Source: Phoronis ovalis (taxonomy: Eukaryota > Phoronida > Phoronidae). Taken from it: a stretch of 32,075 nucleotides of DNA. Of this stretch, positions 31,301 to 32,075 are shown piece after piece. Every line of letters begins with the position of its first letter. Position 1 is the stretch's first letter. The position numbers and the translations under genes are program-made. The stretch is taken from assembly GCA_028565635.1 (NCBI GenBank), contig JAOXYB010025402.1, positions 1-32,075 on the forward strand. Direction: 5' to 3'. The notes beneath the pieces were generated by a model. The model was not told the DNA's origin. It was given only the letters and a program-made list of their open reading frames with translations, and ran no database searches.

Positions 31301-31513
31301 ATGAATAGGCTATGTTACAGGTTTCTAAGATTGATAGCAATTTGTTTTGTGATTTCCATAGTCACTCTTGGAATTCAGTCTCATCTAGAAGGTGCTCAAG
31401 GAAATGATGTATTAAGACATTTTATATATTTTTGTTTCTTTCTGATTTCAGATAAGCAAACAAGTCCCATCAAAAGTCCAACACTGTATGAAATACAAGC
31501 TATGTTTTCATGA
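31301..31513 (+). CDS. Candidate small signal-anchored peptide or exon of an unseen gene
   Basis: An ATG at 31301 opens a frame to TGA at 31511-31513 (70 aa). The N-terminus is basic then hydrophobic (M-N-R-L-C-Y-R-F-L-R-L-I-A-I-C-F-V-I-S-I), as in a type II signal anchor or signal peptide. A very strong acceptor (TTTCTTTCTGATTTCAG) ends at 31451 inside the frame. A GT at 31392 would define a 60-nt in-frame intron, or the first part may be an exon of a larger gene. No family recognised; chance is quite possible. Confidence 0.22.
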   Translation: MNRLCYRFLRLIAICFVISIVTLGIQSHLEGAQGNDVLRHFIYFCFFLISDKQTSPIKSPTLYEIQAMFS

Positions 31514-31916
31514 TGCATGATTGGATTAGAAATAAATTGTACATTTGTAGTTGTGATTACAGGGGCATTCCCAGGATATGAGGCTGAGGGATTTGATTTT
31601 TATAAAATTACAGTATACTTCGCCTTTTTAATTTTACTGTTTAAACTAGTTTTTTATTAACTGAAAAGGGTTCAATCAAATCCATGGAATCCCTCCTAAA
31701 GCCACTACTAGACTGGTGTTTGCATTGTTACTGAAAATTATTCCCCTTTTAAAATTGTTTTGGTGCAATATATCCCACTGCTTCACTTGTTCTGAATGCA
31801 AATCTTTTAAAAGACTTAAAATCTTGTGTGTAAATTAGTAGTTGGGTTCATTTCTAGTTTTAATACCTAGCTTTTGTGACAACTTGAAAGAAACTGACAT
31901 TTCTGAAGTTACTAGG

Positions 31917-32075
31917 CCCATTCACATTTACACTTGGAGCGCTTCAGAATAAAGCGCTCTGTAATAAAGTGCTTCACTTTCCGTCCACACTGGCATCCCT
32001 TAGGAAACTTGCAGGCTAAGATAGCCATCCGTTAGCATGTAGCCTTAGCCATCACCGATGGCTTAGTGATGGTTA
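31917..32075. mobile_element. Hairpin-rich putative transposon end, cut by window edge
   Basis: GAGCGCTT (31937-31944) pairs with AAGCGCTC (31952-31959), then AAAGTG (31966-31971) pairs with CACTTT (31975-31980). GCCATC-ACC-GATGGC and CCATCAC/GTGATGG pairs follow near 32050-32072. The GC-richer block starting GGCCCATTCACATTTACACT contrasts with its surroundings. The partner end would lie outside the window. Confidence 0.4.

Overview
The window is AT-rich DNA (roughly 70% A+T by eye) from an animal nucleus. It holds one clearly recognisable protein-coding gene, spliced over six coding exons with GT-AG introns, set in long non-coding sequence full of small class II transposons. There is no prokaryotic-style gene packing. 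The spliced rhodopsin-family receptor, the tRNA-derived SINE-like sequences, the Tc1/mariner-type transposon and the MITEs fit an invertebrate metazoan. The sequence alone does not fix the phylum.

Layout. 1-23470: no convincing protein-coding gene. This part holds a 572-bp MITE (1731-2302, 3-bp target duplication), an inverted-repeat element (2927-3418), a 170-bp foldback (11851-12020), a palindrome cluster (12784-12863), an IS630/Tc1/mariner transposon (13889-15303, about 200-bp inverted repeats, TA duplication, broken transposase on the minus strand), two tRNA-like SINE fragments (near 16410 and 21105), two promoter-like CRE+TATA blocks (17114 and 17649), a hammerhead-like core (19497-19529), an 8-bp-TSD MITE (21311-21727) and a truncated relative (22518-22769).

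23571-29596 (+): a rhodopsin-family (class A) G-protein-coupled receptor of 500 residues. Its joined coding exons are 23571-24025, 25097-25220, 26286-26509, 27467-27722, 28746-28883 and 29291-29596. All phases agree and all class A landmarks are present (N1.50, D2.50, C3.25, ERF, W4.50, P5.50, CWGP, NPIIY). N134 at position 3.32 argues against a canonical amine receptor, and the overall look is that of a peptide receptor. I do not recognise the exact ligand family. Intron 2 holds an unusual inverted tandem array followed by a regular 31-bp minisatellite. Intron 4 holds a GC-rich foreign-looking insert.

29597-32075: the receptor 3' UTR with a candidate poly(A) signal at 30225, a second 8-bp-TSD MITE (30267-30529) with the same CCC[G/A]GGGG terminus as the 21311 element, a weak candidate exon for a small signal-anchored peptide (31301-31513), and a hairpin-rich sequence resembling a transposon end that runs off the right edge.

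The most unusual items are a set of related MITEs (CCC[G/A]GGGG ends, 8-bp target duplications, degenerate internal repeat arrays), the symmetric CTACTGCA/TGCAGTAG array in intron 2, the three CxxC pairs in the cytoplasmic parts of the receptor, and the two matching CRE-TATA blocks.
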